The notes beneath the pieces were generated by a model. That model made no database searches and had not been told where the DNA came from. It worked only from the letters and a program-made list of their open reading frames with translations. From contig JAUXAN010000024.1 in the NCBI GenBank assembly GCA_030619885.1, positions 1 through 37,404 on the forward strand: 37,404 nt of DNA, given 5' to 3'. Shown here in pieces: positions 15,605 through 25,216 of this stretch; the stretch's first letter is position 1; each line of letters starts with the position of its first letter. The position numbers and the translations under genes were made by a program. The DNA comes from a bacterium. Lineage in GTDB: Bacteria; Hydrothermota; DG-26; JAUXAN01.

Positions 15605-16330
15605 ATGGAGGTGATAGAAAGAGCGAATATGAGCGGCTATTACAGTGATAAACTTTCCGCTGAGCAGCTCAAGCGCTGCTACGAAATCGCCCCCCCACGG
15701 GTTCGGCAATACCTTGAAGCGGAGGTGAACCATATCCTGCAGAAAATCCGCCCCGGCGACACGGTTCTGGAACTGGGTTGCGGTTACGGGAGAATACTCC
15801 CCAGGCTCGCCCAAAAAGCCAGATGGGTAATCGGAATTGACACCTCGCTTACCAGTTTACTTCTCGGACGGGAAATGCTCTGCGGTATTTCAAACTGCTA
15901 CCTGCTCAATATGGATGCAGTCCGACTCGCCCTCGGCGACTGGATTTTTGACCGGGTTGTCTGCATCCAGAACGGAATTTCGGCATTCCATGTGAATCAG
16001 CGAGACTTGATTCGGGAAAGCATTCGCGTAGCCAAACCCGGAGGAACCGTTCTCTTTTCAAGCTATTCAGATAAATTCTGGAAGGATAGATTGGAATGGT
16101 TTCAACTGCAATCTAAGGCCGGGATGCTGGGGGAAATCGATTTGGAGAAGACCCGCGATGGTGTGATCATATGCAAGGACGGCTTCACAGCAACAACGGT
16201 GCGGCCGCAGCAGTTTCTATCATTGACCGCGGAATTTAATGCTGATACGCAGATTGTAGAAGTGGACGAATCAAGTCTATTTTGCGAGATTATTCCCCAT
16301 CTATTGGGGACGGTTCTCGGAAGTTATTGA
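15605..16330 (+). CDS. Class I SAM-dependent methyltransferase
   Basis: A 241-residue methyltransferase with motif I VLELGCGYGRILPRL at about 55-69, motif II VIGIDTSLTSL, and a later VAKPGGTVLFSSYS. The fold is the Rossmann-type SAM-binding domain; the substrate is unknown. The better start is probably the ATG at 15629 (MSGYYSDKLSAEQLKRCYEI), because family members begin there; GGAGGTGA lies upstream of both. Its base composition is visibly richer in G and C than that of its neighbours, which suggests transfer. The final codons and stop lie within a 30-base repeat that recurs at 19366-19395, so the native C-terminus may have been replaced. Confidence 0.85.
   Translation: MEVIERANMSGYYSDKLSAEQLKRCYEIAPPRVRQYLEAEVNHILQKIRPGDTVLELGCGYGRILPRLAQKARWVIGIDTSLTSLLLGREMLCGISNCYLLNMDAVRLALGDWIFDRVVCIQNGISAFHVNQRDLIRESIRVAKPGGTVLFSSYSDKFWKDRLEWFQLQSKAGMLGEIDLEKTRDGVIICKDGFTATTVRPQQFLSLTAEFNADTQIVEVDESSLFCEIIPHLLGTVLGSY
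16301..16330. repeat. 30-bp dispersed repeat, copy 1
   Basis: CTATTGGGGACGGTTCTCGG plus ten further bases is identical to 19366-19395. In this copy it encodes the last residues and stop of the methyltransferase. Confidence 0.9.
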
Positions 16331-16350
16331 CCCTCTTTGACTTGGACAAT

Positions 16351-16375
16351 ATTTTGCTACAAAGTTAAGCAAGTC
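16351..16375. repeat. 25-bp repeat, inverted copy at 30302-30326
   Basis: ATTTTGCTACAAAGTTAAGC plus AAGTC occurs here on the plus strand and at 30302-30326 on the minus strand without mismatch. It is probably part of an old repetitive element; its type is unknown. Confidence 0.75.
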
Positions 16376-16518
16376 CCTAAAAAAATACTTGACAAATTTT
16401 TAAAATAGATTACATTAATTATATGCAAAGTTAGGCAAGAAATGCCAAGAGTCAAGACTTGACACCATGCAAACTTCGCATACACTGATACTGTCAGACG
16501 AAATCGCTTTCTAAAGTA

Positions 16519-16989
16519 GTGGTAAAAATGATAAACAAGAATCTTGTTGGAAGGTGCGGACACTATTGCGGTGCTTGTTCCATCTATCGAGCATGTGAGG
16601 ATGGAGGCGAGTTGTTAAAAGTGATGGAAAAATCTTGTCCTCCTGATAGAAATCTTTACTGTAAGGGATGTCAGGCAGTAGATGAAACTTGTTGGCCTTA
16701 TAATCATTGTAAAAGACGCGAGTGTTTAGATGCGAAAGGGTTTGAATTTTGCTATGAGTGTGATGAGTTTGAAAAGGGCGGATGCGAAGAATGGAAAAGG
16801 TTAGCAGAAGGACACGCTAAAATTGGGATGGATCTCCGTGAGAATTTACTATTCATTAAATCTGAAGGAGTAGAAAAGTGGATAGAAAAACAAGATAAAA
16901 AATGGAGATGTCCCTCCTGTGGAAAGCCGATCAGTGAAGAAGATAAATGTTACCAGTGCGGTTCACAACTGCGTCAAGGTTTTCGTTAA
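16519..16989 (+). CDS. DUF3795-type cysteine-rich protein with C-terminal zinc ribbon
   Basis: The 156-residue protein has the DUF3795 cysteine pattern: RCGHYCGACSIYRAC at the start, YCKGCQ, CKRRECLDAKGFEFCYECDEF. It then ends in a separate CPSCGKPI...CYQCG zinc ribbon at about 133-150. DUF3795 proteins are small, probably metal-binding, and of unknown function. Start codon is GTG at 16519 or ATG at 16528; neither has a strong ribosome site. A perfect hairpin follows the stop. A second, damaged DUF3795 gene lies at 35329-35664. Confidence 0.8.
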   Translation: MVKMINKNLVGRCGHYCGACSIYRACEDGGELLKVMEKSCPPDRNLYCKGCQAVDETCWPYNHCKRRECLDAKGFEFCYECDEFEKGGCEEWKRLAEGHAKIGMDLRENLLFIKSEGVEKWIEKQDKKWRCPSCGKPISEEDKCYQCGSQLRQGFR

Positions 16990-16992
16990 TTG

Positions 16993-17010
16993 GAGTCAGT
17001 TCTCTGACTC
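16993..17010. repeat. REP-like hairpin
   Basis: GAGTCAG and CTGACTC pair perfectly around TTCT just after the DUF3795 gene. The GTCAGTTCT core recurs in inverted form near 26763-26771. It may serve as a terminator-like structure, but no T-run follows. Confidence 0.5.
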
Positions 17011-17050
17011 TACTGATCTGTATGGATATCTTTTTGGCTAAGAACTTCAA

Positions 17051-17065
17051 AACTGACACCATTTA
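17051..17065. repeat. AACTGACACCATTTA dispersed repeat
   Basis: The same 15 bases occur at 26765-26779. A related 18-base sequence, TCAAGAYTTGACACCATG, occurs at 16452-16469 and 26331-26348. All copies lie just outside or at the ends of genes, as REP-like remnants would. Confidence 0.7.
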
Positions 17066-17144
17066 TCAGGTACATGAACGGGATAAACGCACTAAAATTG
17101 CGTAAATGGAGTTAGACTAAATCCTCATGTAAGGAGGGCTTTTA

Positions 17145-17579
17145 ATGATTGATTCAAAAGAAGTGAAAGATATTGTTAGAAGTTTTGGCGCTGACCTTTA
17201 TGGCATTGCACCAGCTAAAAGATTTAGTAAAGCCCCAAAAGGTTTTCGTCCTAATGACATTTATAAAGATTGTAAATCTGTCATTGTATTTGCTAAAAGA
17301 CTCCCTACAGAACCACTTTTTGCTTCTAATTGTGTTCCTTATACTTGGGTAAATAATATCATAAATCAGCAAGTTGATGGGCTTGGAATTGAAGTTACCC
17401 TCAGGTTAGAGGAGCAGGGGATTAGAGCTGTTCCTATTCCTTCAGATGAGCCTTACGAACATTGGGAACCTGAACGGTCGTATGGCAGGGCGATTCTCTC
17501 ACTGCGTCATGCCGGTTATCTTGGCGGACTTGGTGTGCTTGGAAAGAATACTCTTTTAATAAATAAAGAACTTGGGTAA
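17145..17579 (+). pseudogene. Truncated epoxyqueuosine-reductase-like (QueG-type) gene
   Basis: The 144 codons match the N-terminal half of QueG-like, cobalamin/iron-sulfur reductases: FGADLYGIAPAKRF, DCKSVIVFAKRLP, SYGRAILSLRHAGYLGGLGV, LGKNTLLINKELG. A TAA follows immediately, and the ferredoxin-like domain with two CxxCxxCxxxCP clusters that should come next is missing. Members are normally 250-350 residues long. A good ribosome site (TAAGGAGG) remains. The gene appears cut off by a deletion, with purC starting 50 bases later. Confidence 0.75.
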
Positions 17580-17629
17580 CCAGCTGGACTTTATCTATAA
17601 TATTGGGTAAGCATTAAAGGAGGAAATTT

Positions 17630-18430
17630 ATGTCGATCGATTTCAGTTCAATGGAAAAAATAGCAGAAGGAAAGACTAAAATAATTTATGGAAATCCAGA
17701 AGATACGAAAACAGTTTACATGTACTTTAAGGATGATATAACAGCAGGAGATGGATTGAAACATGATATTATTGAAGGGAAAGCCTTAATTGATTGGCAA
17801 ATCAATCGAAACATCTTTGAACTACTCAATCGAATAGGAATTCAGACACATTACATTTTAAGCCCTCAGGAAAAAGTCGTTCTCGTAAAGAAACTCGGCA
17901 GAAAAATCAATCTTGAAGTTGTTACCCGAAGAATTGCCACAGGTTCCATTGTAAAGTGGAGAAACGTAGCCGAAGGGACAAGATATGACCCTGTGATTAC
18001 ACAGTTTCATTATAAGGATGACCCATTACATGACCCGATGATAGATGATACCTATATCGATTATCTGATTAAGACAAAGGGAGCCACGGAGTATGTTAAA
18101 ATGCGTGAGATGAATGCCGAAATTTTTGCTCACCTAGAAAAAGCATTCGTCCATTTTAGTATTCAGTTGGTCGATCTCAAACTTGAATATGGCATTATTG
18201 GAAGTGATGTCTACCTAATAGATGAAATTACAGGTGGTTCTTTCAGATTATGGCCTTATGCCCACGAAAATCCTAACTTCAACCAACCGAATGTATTGAA
18301 GGAACTAAATCCTGATGGAAGACTCGATAAGGATACATATAGAATGGGCGAGAAAATCGGTAAAGTTAAAACAAAATTCGAGGAAATTGCAAAGATAACA
18401 TCAAGATTTAAGGAGTTACAGATACAATGA
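17630..18430 (+). CDS. purC: Phosphoribosylaminoimidazole-succinocarboxamide synthase
   Basis: This 266-residue enzyme joins aspartate to CAIR with ATP, the eighth step of purine synthesis in the cytoplasm. The family signatures are clear: KIAEGKTKIIYG at the nucleotide-binding start, DDITAGDGLKHDIIEGKA, the EVVTRRIATGSIVKWR strand and the DEITGGSFRLW segment. The length is normal. GGAGGAAATTT precedes the ATG. No other purine gene is nearby. Its 3' end overlaps the convergent DUF559 gene by 23 bases. Confidence 0.96.
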   Translation: MSIDFSSMEKIAEGKTKIIYGNPEDTKTVYMYFKDDITAGDGLKHDIIEGKALIDWQINRNIFELLNRIGIQTHYILSPQEKVVLVKKLGRKINLEVVTRRIATGSIVKWRNVAEGTRYDPVITQFHYKDDPLHDPMIDDTYIDYLIKTKGATEYVKMREMNAEIFAHLEKAFVHFSIQLVDLKLEYGIIGSDVYLIDEITGGSFRLWPYAHENPNFNQPNVLKELNPDGRLDKDTYRMGEKIGKVKTKFEEIAKITSRFKELQIQ

Positions 18431-19277
18431 TGTCCAAAACAGCGTATAACATATAGTAAAGACTCTGTGGCAAGAAAAAAATAAAGATGTAACCCCCATT
18501 ATTTGCGTTCTGAACCAAGAATTTCATTCCGAAACCCGAGGATTTTTTTAAAATTCCCTCCAGGTTCTTTATTGTCTTCTTTATCTGTTTCACACACCCC
18601 TTTGCATCTTCATTAATTTCTTTGCCTGTAAATCGCAGCACCAACCATCCATGACTGGCTAACTCATTGTTTCTCATTCTATCCCTGACCTGATCATCTT
18701 TAGAGGAGTGATAAGTTTCACCATCACACTCTACATTAATCTTTCCCTCCTTACAAAAGATACCGAAATCCAGACAGTATCTCTTGTCTCCTTCTCTGGC
18801 AAAGAACTGTCTCTCAACCGGGATTTTCTCCTTTTTTATAATTTTGTACAACTTCTCCTCAATGGGACTGGTATAGTAAAGATCATTGATTCCCTTTGCT
18901 TCCATCAACTTATTCAGTGTGGTGGGAATAAAGACAATCCTTCGCCATTTTTTACTGGGAATGGGATGCGGGAGTCTTTTTAACTCCTCAATAGTAAACT
19001 TATAATAATCATCCTTTGCACGAATGTGTTTTGGTTCATCGGGAAGTAACTTGAGTCTTTTTACTATATTTAACTCTTTGACCCTTGTGTAATAATTTAC
19101 TGCCCATTTTTCTTCTCCGAATATTTTGGGTTGATAAAATGCTAAATACTTGGCTTCTCTAACCATCTCAGGAGCATTTTTAACTGGAATTCTGTACCAC
19201 TGTTTCTCTCTTAAAATTTTCCAGTCCTTTTTTCTGGGAACGATAGCTACGAGAACAATTTCTTTATCTCTTTTCAT
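18408..19277 (-). CDS. DUF559-type endonuclease-like protein
   Basis: The 289-residue protein has a DUF559 (very-short-patch-repair-like) nuclease core in its second half: RYCLDFGIF with Asp170, INVECDGETYH with Glu183 and Asp185, then VRDRMRNNELASHGWLVLRFTG from about 198. Such domains have the PD-(D/E)xK fold. The first 130 residues look like a separate, unassigned domain. The last 40 residues (after about residue 248) are hydrophobic and unlike the family. They are encoded by a repeat that recurs near 36853-36890, so the native stop has probably been lost. It converges on and overlaps purC. Confidence 0.82.
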   Translation of the reverse strand: MKRDKEIVLVAIVPRKKDWKILREKQWYRIPVKNAPEMVREAKYLAFYQPKIFGEEKWAVNYYTRVKELNIVKRLKLLPDEPKHIRAKDDYYKFTIEELKRLPHPIPSKKWRRIVFIPTTLNKLMEAKGINDLYYTSPIEEKLYKIIKKEKIPVERQFFAREGDKRYCLDFGIFCKEGKINVECDGETYHSSKDDQVRDRMRNNELASHGWLVLRFTGKEINEDAKGCVKQIKKTIKNLEGILKKSSGFGMKFLVQNANNGGYIFIFFLPQSLYYMLYAVLDIIVSVTP

Positions 19278-19336
19278 AATCAGTAATATAATACAATAAA
19301 AATCTCACTCTGTCAAACAAAATCAGAGAAATTTTT

Positions 19337-19648
19337 TTACTCCCTCTCCCCCACTCTTATTGACTCTATTGGGGACGGTTCTCGGAAGTTATTGATAAGA
19401 GTAATTAATTGCCGATTGTAATATAAATTACTACCTGTATTTAACGAATAAAGGGTTTCGCCTTTCCATCGCTGTGTTTTGAGCAATCCTGCCTTCTCTA
19501 AATTTTTGAGATGACCAGCAACAGTTTTATATGGTCTATTAATTCGTTCAGCAATTTCATTCAGTGAAAGTTGTTTGTCTTCAAAGCTAAGTAATAAAAG
19601 TAAATCCCAATTTCCAAATCCAAATACAATTGGCCATTGAGTTATTGT
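19337..19648 (-). pseudogene. Winged-helix (ArsR-like) regulator fragment
   Basis: An open frame of 103 codons without a start codon contains LSLNEIAERINRPYKTVAGH followed by LKNLEKAGLLKTQRWKGETLYSLN. This is a complete winged helix-turn-helix of the ArsR/MarR style. A TGA lies just upstream, followed by a GGTGTCAGACC repeat-like sequence, and the 3' end runs into the 30-base repeat at 19366-19395. Both ends seem to have been replaced by repeats, so this is a gene remnant. Confidence 0.65.
19366..19395. repeat. 30-bp dispersed repeat, copy 2
   Basis: Identical to 16301-16330. Here it overlaps the 3' end of the winged-helix fragment on the opposite strand. Confidence 0.9.
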
Positions 19649-19698
19649 TCACTGGTGTCAGACCTGTATCCTATCTACTAATTACTATCTACTGCCCT

Positions 19699-21630
19699 CT
19701 ACAAGTTCTTGATCTCTATCGATTCCACTTCATCTCCAAGTTCAAATCTAAACACCCGGGAGTAAAAGTAAAGTGAACCTTCTAAAGCGCGTTTAATGCT
19801 CTCGGCTCGTCTGAATCCATGCTGCTCTCCTTCAAAGGAGATATAAGCCACCATTATTCCTTTCTCACGCAACGCCTTTACCATCAATTCAGCCTGCCTG
19901 GGCGGAACAACCTTATCCTCGAGCCCCTGGAAGAAGATCACAGGAGAAAAAAGACGTTCGGTGAAATTGATAGGCGAACGCTCACGATAGAGATCACGTC
20001 GCTCAGGATAGGATCCGATCAGACCATCAAGATAGCGTGATTCAAACTTATGAGTCTCCTTCGCAAGCGCCTCAAGATCGCTCACACCATAGTAACTGGC
20101 ACCGGCTTTGAAGAAGTCACGGAAGGTAAGTGCAGAGAGAGTGGTGTAGCCCCCTGCGCTTCCTCCGGTAATAATGAGTCTATCTCTGTCTACTTCGCCT
20201 TTATCAACCAAGTAACGCGCTCCATTCACACAATCGTCAACATCAACTATACCCCATTTACCTTTGAGACGTTCGCGGTACTTCCGACCATAACCGGTGC
20301 TACCTCCATAGTTTACATCAAGCATCGCAAAACCCCGACTGGTCCAGTACTGGATACCCAAACTGAGGGTACTGATAGTAGATGATGTAGGACCACCATG
20401 ACTTATAACAATTAGAGGAGGAAGTTCTCCAGCTGGAGCAGTATAATCCTTATTTTGAGGAGGGTAGTAGAAACCGTGCGCTTTTAAACCCTGCTCGGTC
20501 GGAAATTCAATAGCCTCTGGGATAGAGAAATATTCAGATTCTATTGATACCATGCTTGAGCGCTTTAATATCTCAATCTGCCCCGATTCAACGTCGAGTT
20601 GAACGATGGATGTAGGTTCAGTCGGGGAACCGCCGCAGAAAATGATACGACCATCTCCCACCTTAAGGAAATAAATATCTGTGTATGTAATTTCAATCGG
20701 CGTAAGCTTCTCTGCTAACAGATCAATGGTAGCAAGGTGCCAGGTTCCCTTCTCAGTGTAAGTGCAGATAATCTTACTTTTAGAAATAAATCCAAAGGTG
20801 GATAAGCCGAAGCGCCACTGAGGAACTCCAAATTCCGCACTCTTAAGAAGGAGAGGCTCAATTTTTTCCTCTTTCCAGCGATAGAGGTTCCACCAATCAC
20901 TTCGGTCCAAAATAAAATGCAATACACCATCCGGGGACCACTCTGGCTGGAATATAGATTCAGAAACACCACCTGCTACTTTCTTAGATTTACCAATTGA
21001 GCCATCCTCTTTTACTTCACCTATCCAGAGTTCCGTTCCATCCCAGGGCATATTCGGATGGTTCCATGTAAGCCATGCGAGACGAGTCCCATCGGGGCTG
21101 AGTCGTGGCGATGAGTAGAAGTCATTTCCGTAAACAATGACCTTACCTCCCTCCTTACCCTCAAGATCGAGACTTACCAGGGCATTGACTGGTCCACTCT
21201 CTACTCTTGTATGATCTTCTCTCACCCATATCATACGTCCCCGGCGAGTGTCTATAATACCGTCTGCATAGCGTAAATCCCCTTCAGTGGTGATCGGCTG
21301 AGGTTCCTTGCCGGGTAACTTTCGGTAGAGGCGTTGGTCTTCAAAATTCGAAAAATAAAGGGTCCCATCTTTAACAGTAAAGGAACCGCCGCCATACTCG
21401 TGCACCCGGGTTCGGGCATTGAAGGGCAGTGGAGTGAGGTCCGTCTTCTCCCCATCCGGGCTCAACCGAACAATGACATTCCGCCCACCTTCTGAAGGGC
21501 GCCCTTCAATCCAGTAGATATCTTTGCCATCGAGCACAATCTCTCCCAGTCGGATAGATTTTTCCACAATAAGATCCGCTGTAATCGGTGATTTCCATGA
21601 ACCATAGGGTGCTACTTTTTTCTCAGCCAT
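19699..21630 (-). CDS. S9-family peptidase (prolyl-oligopeptidase type)
   Basis: About 643 residues. The N-terminal two thirds form a beta-propeller (repeats such as [16 protein letters not shown] and [16 protein letters not shown]), and the C-terminal third is an alpha/beta-hydrolase. The catalytic triad is visible: Ser491 in TGGSAGGY, Asp573 in [10 protein letters not shown] and His605 in GEQHGFRR. These enzymes cut short peptides after proline or release acylated residues. No signal peptide is present, so it should be cytoplasmic. I chose the ATG at 21630, which has GGAAGGAGAG just upstream, instead of a TTG seven codons earlier. It lies 21 bases after the kinase gene and is probably co-transcribed. 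Confidence 0.93.
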   Translation of the reverse strand: MAEKKVAPYGSWKSPITADLIVEKSIRLGEIVLDGKDIYWIEGRPSEGGRNVIVRLSPDGEKTDLTPLPFNARTRVHEYGGGSFTVKDGTLYFSNFEDQRLYRKLPGKEPQPITTEGDLRYADGIIDTRRGRMIWVREDHTRVESGPVNALVSLDLEGKEGGKVIVYGNDFYSSPRLSPDGTRLAWLTWNHPNMPWDGTELWIGEVKEDGSIGKSKKVAGGVSESIFQPEWSPDGVLHFILDRSDWWNLYRWKEEKIEPLLLKSAEFGVPQWRFGLSTFGFISKSKIICTYTEKGTWHLATIDLLAEKLTPIEITYTDIYFLKVGDGRIIFCGGSPTEPTSIVQLDVESGQIEILKRSSMVSIESEYFSIPEAIEFPTEQGLKAHGFYYPPQNKDYTAPAGELPPLIVISHGGPTSSTISTLSLGIQYWTSRGFAMLDVNYGGSTGYGRKYRERLKGKWGIVDVDDCVNGARYLVDKGEVDRDRLIITGGSAGGYTTLSALTFRDFFKAGASYYGVSDLEALAKETHKFESRYLDGLIGSYPERRDLYRERSPINFTERLFSPVIFFQGLEDKVVPPRQAELMVKALREKGIMVAYISFEGEQHGFRRAESIKRALEGSLYFYSRVFRFELGDEVESIEIKNL

Positions 21631-21651
21631 CTTATCTCTCCTTCCTAACAA

Positions 21652-24576
21652 TTAACCTGTCGCCATTTCTTTCAATCTTGCAAGATGCTCTCTGGCATCG
21701 ATCAGTTCTGGCAGATCTTCATCGGCGTCTTTCCAGATTTCGAGGAACTTCTCATACTGTTCGATTGCCGCCCCTTTCAAACCTTTTTCTTCATACAGTT
21801 TGGCTAACCTGTAATGATACTTCGGGTGAATAAGACATCGCTCCTTGCTGTTTGGGTTAAAGGTAATCAGTCGCCTGTACTCGGCAATAGCTTTGTCCAA
21901 TTCTCCATTCTTTTGACAAGTCCGTGCCAATACATCCTTAAGAAACGGTGCGTTATAGAGTAGTATGTCCCAACTACGCATATGATATCCTTTCAAAGAC
22001 GATGTTTTTTTGCTAACAGCGATGGCCTCTTGGACCGAGTTTTCTGCCAGCAACGTTTCCATGTGGAGTAAGTCATAATCGAATGTTATCCAATCTCCAT
22101 ACCATGTCCCTATCTTGAGTAAGAGAGACTTCATCTCAGCCAGTCTTGACTTTGCCGAATCTATTAATCCTTGCTTCAAATCCACCAACCCAAGATAGAA
22201 GCTATGGATTGCGGTATAAAATGGTATGGATGTAGATAGTAAGAACAGTGGGTATTCTGTGATAAATGGGTATTTTATGATAGAATAAAACCAGAGGTTG
22301 AAGTGCCTCCTGCTGAGTTCTAACTCTTCACGGTCATAACAAATCCATCCTTTTGTCCAGTGTGTATAAGCTATCCATTTCTCATTTCCTACCGCTTCCG
22401 CCAACTCTGTTGCCCGTATAAGGTCGCTAAGGGATTGTTCCAAATTGCCAACCCAGTAATGATAGAGCCCTTTCCACAGATACCCTTCTGCTCTTCTACC
22501 TGGAGATGGAGCCATGGCAATAAATTGATCGATCCACTTCATCGCCTCAGAGTAATCTTCCTTCAACGCATAGATATAGGCGATGGTAAAATCCGAGCCA
22601 AAATCGGGCTGTACTTCTAATGCTTCCTTGTATTTTGCTATCGCTTCATCCAGCTTCCCCATTGTCAGATATATCTCGCCCATAGAATCGAATGGATTGG
22701 CATCTCCAGGGGAAACCGATGCATACCTCTTAAGGCATTCGATTGACGTATCAAATTCTCCCATACAGGCGTATGTATAGGCAAGTTCATTAATAGCCAA
22801 TCCATAGTTGGGGTCAAGTTCCAGTGCCTTATTGAACCCCTCTATTGCTTCATAGAACAACTTCTTGCCCCGGTAACACTCAGCCAAAGTGACATGAGCT
22901 CGTTTCTCTTTAGGGTATTTCTTCACTAGCTGCTTGAGGATACGAAATCTCTTTTCTGGGTTGTTCTCTAAGGCTCCAGCATACTGTGCTTCGATATAGA
23001 GTCTTTCTTTCTCTGTTGTTTTCTTTGAAAAAGCCTTCGCTTTCTCGAAGGTCTCTTTCATCGCTTTAGCATCCCTCAAATAATGAGATGCCCGAGCAAG
23101 GTAAAGATATGCCACAGCAAAGGTGGAATCGAGCTTGACTGCCCTCTCGAGAAATCGTCGGGCATCATCAAAATACCATTTTTCAAAATCCTCTCTTCCT
23201 CTTAAGAAATAGTTGTAGGCATCCATTGACATCGTCGTTACATCAACAATCCGCAGTTGAGCTGCCTCTATCTTTCGGTCAGATATGCCTACACCTCTAG
23301 AGATATCTCTGCTTAATTCATCAATCTGCGTCTTTAGAATGCTGGCAACTCCTTCGCCCTTTGAGCTGGCAGTCTTCAGGAGCCTCTTGGTCTCCACATC
23401 CAACACTTTCACATCTGTAGCGAACATATCACCAGCTTTAGTTAAACTGCCCAGGACAATGGCATCTATGCCATCCATACGACAGAGTTCAAAACCCAGA
23501 TCCTTATCTATTGCTTTCACATCTTCTTTCCCCATGGCTTTGAGCAAGTCATGCATTCTTTCCCATGTCATTACACTTAAATAATTGGACTGTTCAAAAT
23601 TTGTTATGAGGAGATTAGGAATGGCTTCAGAGAGATAATCAAAACTGCTTTCCCCTGTTAGATTTTTAAAGGTCATTACTGCTATTGGTTTTCGCCCTGC
23701 TACTACTGCTTCCTCCTCCAGTAAGGTCCTTCTTAGAAGAGCTGAAGAGACAGTGGAGCCGGGTTTCAAGTCAATGGATTTCAAGTCTGCGATCAAGGCT
23801 TCCGTATCTTCGTACCGCTTTCGAGGTTCTTTCTGCATCATCTTCAGCACCACTTGCTGCAATGGTGCCGGCACATCGCTACGTAGTTGTCTTAACGGCT
23901 GCGGTTCCTCCTTAAAAATCGAATAAAGCACCGCCTCCTCATGCTCTCCTTTAAATGGCAATTGTCCGGTAAGCATTTCATAAAGAACAACTCCCAGAGA
24001 CCAGATATCTGTTCTGTGATCGATCTCTCCGCCACGCGCTTGGTCCGGTGAAATATAGGCCACCGTGCCGACGGCTGTGCCGATCTTGGTTATTCTCGTC
24101 TGTCTGGCTAACTTGGCCAGACCGAAATCTACGACCTTTACCTGGCCATCTTCTGTTAAAAAGATGTTAGCTGGTTTTATGTCTCGATGCACAATCCCCT
24201 GTGAGTGGGCTTTGGTCAGACCTTGAGCCACTTGAATGGCGATATCAACTGTATCTTCCAACTTCAAGGGCCCTTGCTTGATCTTTTCCTTCAGTGTCTC
24301 GCCCTCGTAGCAGGCCATGCAGATGAAGAGTTGCCCATCCTCGGTCTCATCGATTTCATGTATGGTGCAGATATTGGGATGATCCAGTGACGAGGCCGCT
24401 TGCGCTTCCTGGACGAAACGTTGCTTAGCCTCCTCATCGCGGGTTAACTCATGTGGCAAAAATTTTAGGGCAACCTTGCGTTTGAGTTTAGTGTCCAGAG
24501 CTTTATATACCACCCCCATACCCCCACCCCCAAGCTTTTCAAGGATCTTGTAGTGAGAGATGGTTTTGCCAATCAT
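21652..24576 (-). CDS. Serine/threonine protein kinase with TPR repeats
   Basis: The start is the ATG at 24576, eight bases after AGGAG. The protein has 974 residues. The kinase domain comes first: glycine loop GGGGMG at 16-21, Lys38 in VALK, HRDIKPAN at 130-137, DFG at 150-152 and a YISPDQARG segment. From about 300 to 440 is a FlgO/CsgG-like domain (PIAVMTFKNLTGESSFDYLS), followed by many TPR-like repeats to the end (for example EAIEGFNKALELDPNYGLAI). Proteins of this layout lack a membrane segment and are thought to join phosphorylation signals to protein partners. Its ATG overlaps the TGA of a tiny membrane protein gene. Confidence 0.93.
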   Translation of the reverse strand: MIGKTISHYKILEKLGGGGMGVVYKALDTKLKRKVALKFLPHELTRDEEAKQRFVQEAQAASSLDHPNICTIHEIDETEDGQLFICMACYEGETLKEKIKQGPLKLEDTVDIAIQVAQGLTKAHSQGIVHRDIKPANIFLTEDGQVKVVDFGLAKLARQTRITKIGTAVGTVAYISPDQARGGEIDHRTDIWSLGVVLYEMLTGQLPFKGEHEEAVLYSIFKEEPQPLRQLRSDVPAPLQQVVLKMMQKEPRKRYEDTEALIADLKSIDLKPGSTVSSALLRRTLLEEEAVVAGRKPIAVMTFKNLTGESSFDYLSEAIPNLLITNFEQSNYLSVMTWERMHDLLKAMGKEDVKAIDKDLGFELCRMDGIDAIVLGSLTKAGDMFATDVKVLDVETKRLLKTASSKGEGVASILKTQIDELSRDISRGVGISDRKIEAAQLRIVDVTTMSMDAYNYFLRGREDFEKWYFDDARRFLERAVKLDSTFAVAYLYLARASHYLRDAKAMKETFEKAKAFSKKTTEKERLYIEAQYAGALENNPEKRFRILKQLVKKYPKEKRAHVTLAECYRGKKLFYEAIEGFNKALELDPNYGLAINELAYTYACMGEFDTSIECLKRYASVSPGDANPFDSMGEIYLTMGKLDEAIAKYKEALEVQPDFGSDFTIAYIYALKEDYSEAMKWIDQFIAMAPSPGRRAEGYLWKGLYHYWVGNLEQSLSDLIRATELAEAVGNEKWIAYTHWTKGWICYDREELELSRRHFNLWFYSIIKYPFITEYPLFLLSTSIPFYTAIHSFYLGLVDLKQGLIDSAKSRLAEMKSLLLKIGTWYGDWITFDYDLLHMETLLAENSVQEAIAVSKKTSSLKGYHMRSWDILLYNAPFLKDVLARTCQKNGELDKAIAEYRRLITFNPNSKERCLIHPKYHYRLAKLYEEKGLKGAAIEQYEKFLEIWKDADEDLPELIDAREHLARLKEMATG

Positions 24577-24746
24577 ATCATTTTTCTCCTGGTAGCCCTG
24601 CCAGCCTCGCCTTGGCATCGATCAAATGGAAATCCTTTTGAAAGTTTCAAATCTCCCTTTCTGAAATGAACAATAACCTGCAGGAAGCCAAAGATTATCG
24701 TTGCGATGAATCCGATAACAGCAATTATGAGAAACACAAATTCCAT
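24573..24746 (-). CDS. Small membrane protein, 57 residues, coupled to the kinase
   Basis: MEFVFLIIAVIGFIATIIFG begins a single hydrophobic helix (residues 3-27), followed by a basic stretch and a polar tail ending in Lys-Met-Ile. GGAGG lies seven bases before this ATG; another ATG two codons earlier is too close to it. The TGA overlaps the kinase ATG in an ATGA junction, indicating coupled translation. The helix plus positive tail suggests insertion in the inner membrane with the C-terminus inside. It could anchor or sense for the soluble kinase; this is inference. The family is unknown. Confidence 0.6.
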   Translation of the reverse strand: MEFVFLIIAVIGFIATIIFGFLQVIVHFRKGDLKLSKGFPFDRCQGEAGRATRRKMI

Positions 24747-25216
24747 ATTCATTCCTCCAGAACTTGTATTCTATTTATATCCGTGATTTGGATATCTATT
24801 CCTTTAGTTGAGCCTGGTATAAGGTGTTTATATTTTGCCATAAAATCTTCTACATACACATTAATAAAAAGAATGCTTTTTGTCAACCTTCTTTTCTCAA
24901 AAAACCCTGGAGTTTGTTATTGTAATACAATGATGAGGTCAAACCTTTCCATACGGATTCCATATCCCTACGGATCCGTTCCATACAGTCGTACGACCTG
25001 TATGGGATGCTGTGCAATGGACGGGTCTATGACCGTGGGGATAAAATTTATTTAGCAAATCACCCTCTTTAAAAATGATTGAAAAAGAGTTGACTTTCAC
25101 CTGAATTTATTGCATCATATACTATCATGAAATTCAACTATTTTTGTTCCTTTTCACAATATAAAAGTTATATGAAATTTTTTGCAGATTGTTATTTTAA
25201 GGAGTATCTTTAGCTA
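24747..25216. other. Intergenic region between the kinase operon and ddl
   Basis: No credible gene. It contains a palindromic block at 24945-25010 whose GGATCCGTTCCATACAG resembles repeats around tRNA-Arg, and AT-rich sequence ahead of ddl in which I found no convincing promoter. Confidence 0.5.
24981..25005. repeat. Palindrome of the GGATCCGT/CCATAC repeat group
   Basis: CCATACAG and CTGTATGG form an inverted repeat around TCGTACGAC, which is itself largely palindromic. GGATCCGTT directly precedes it. Confidence 0.55.
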
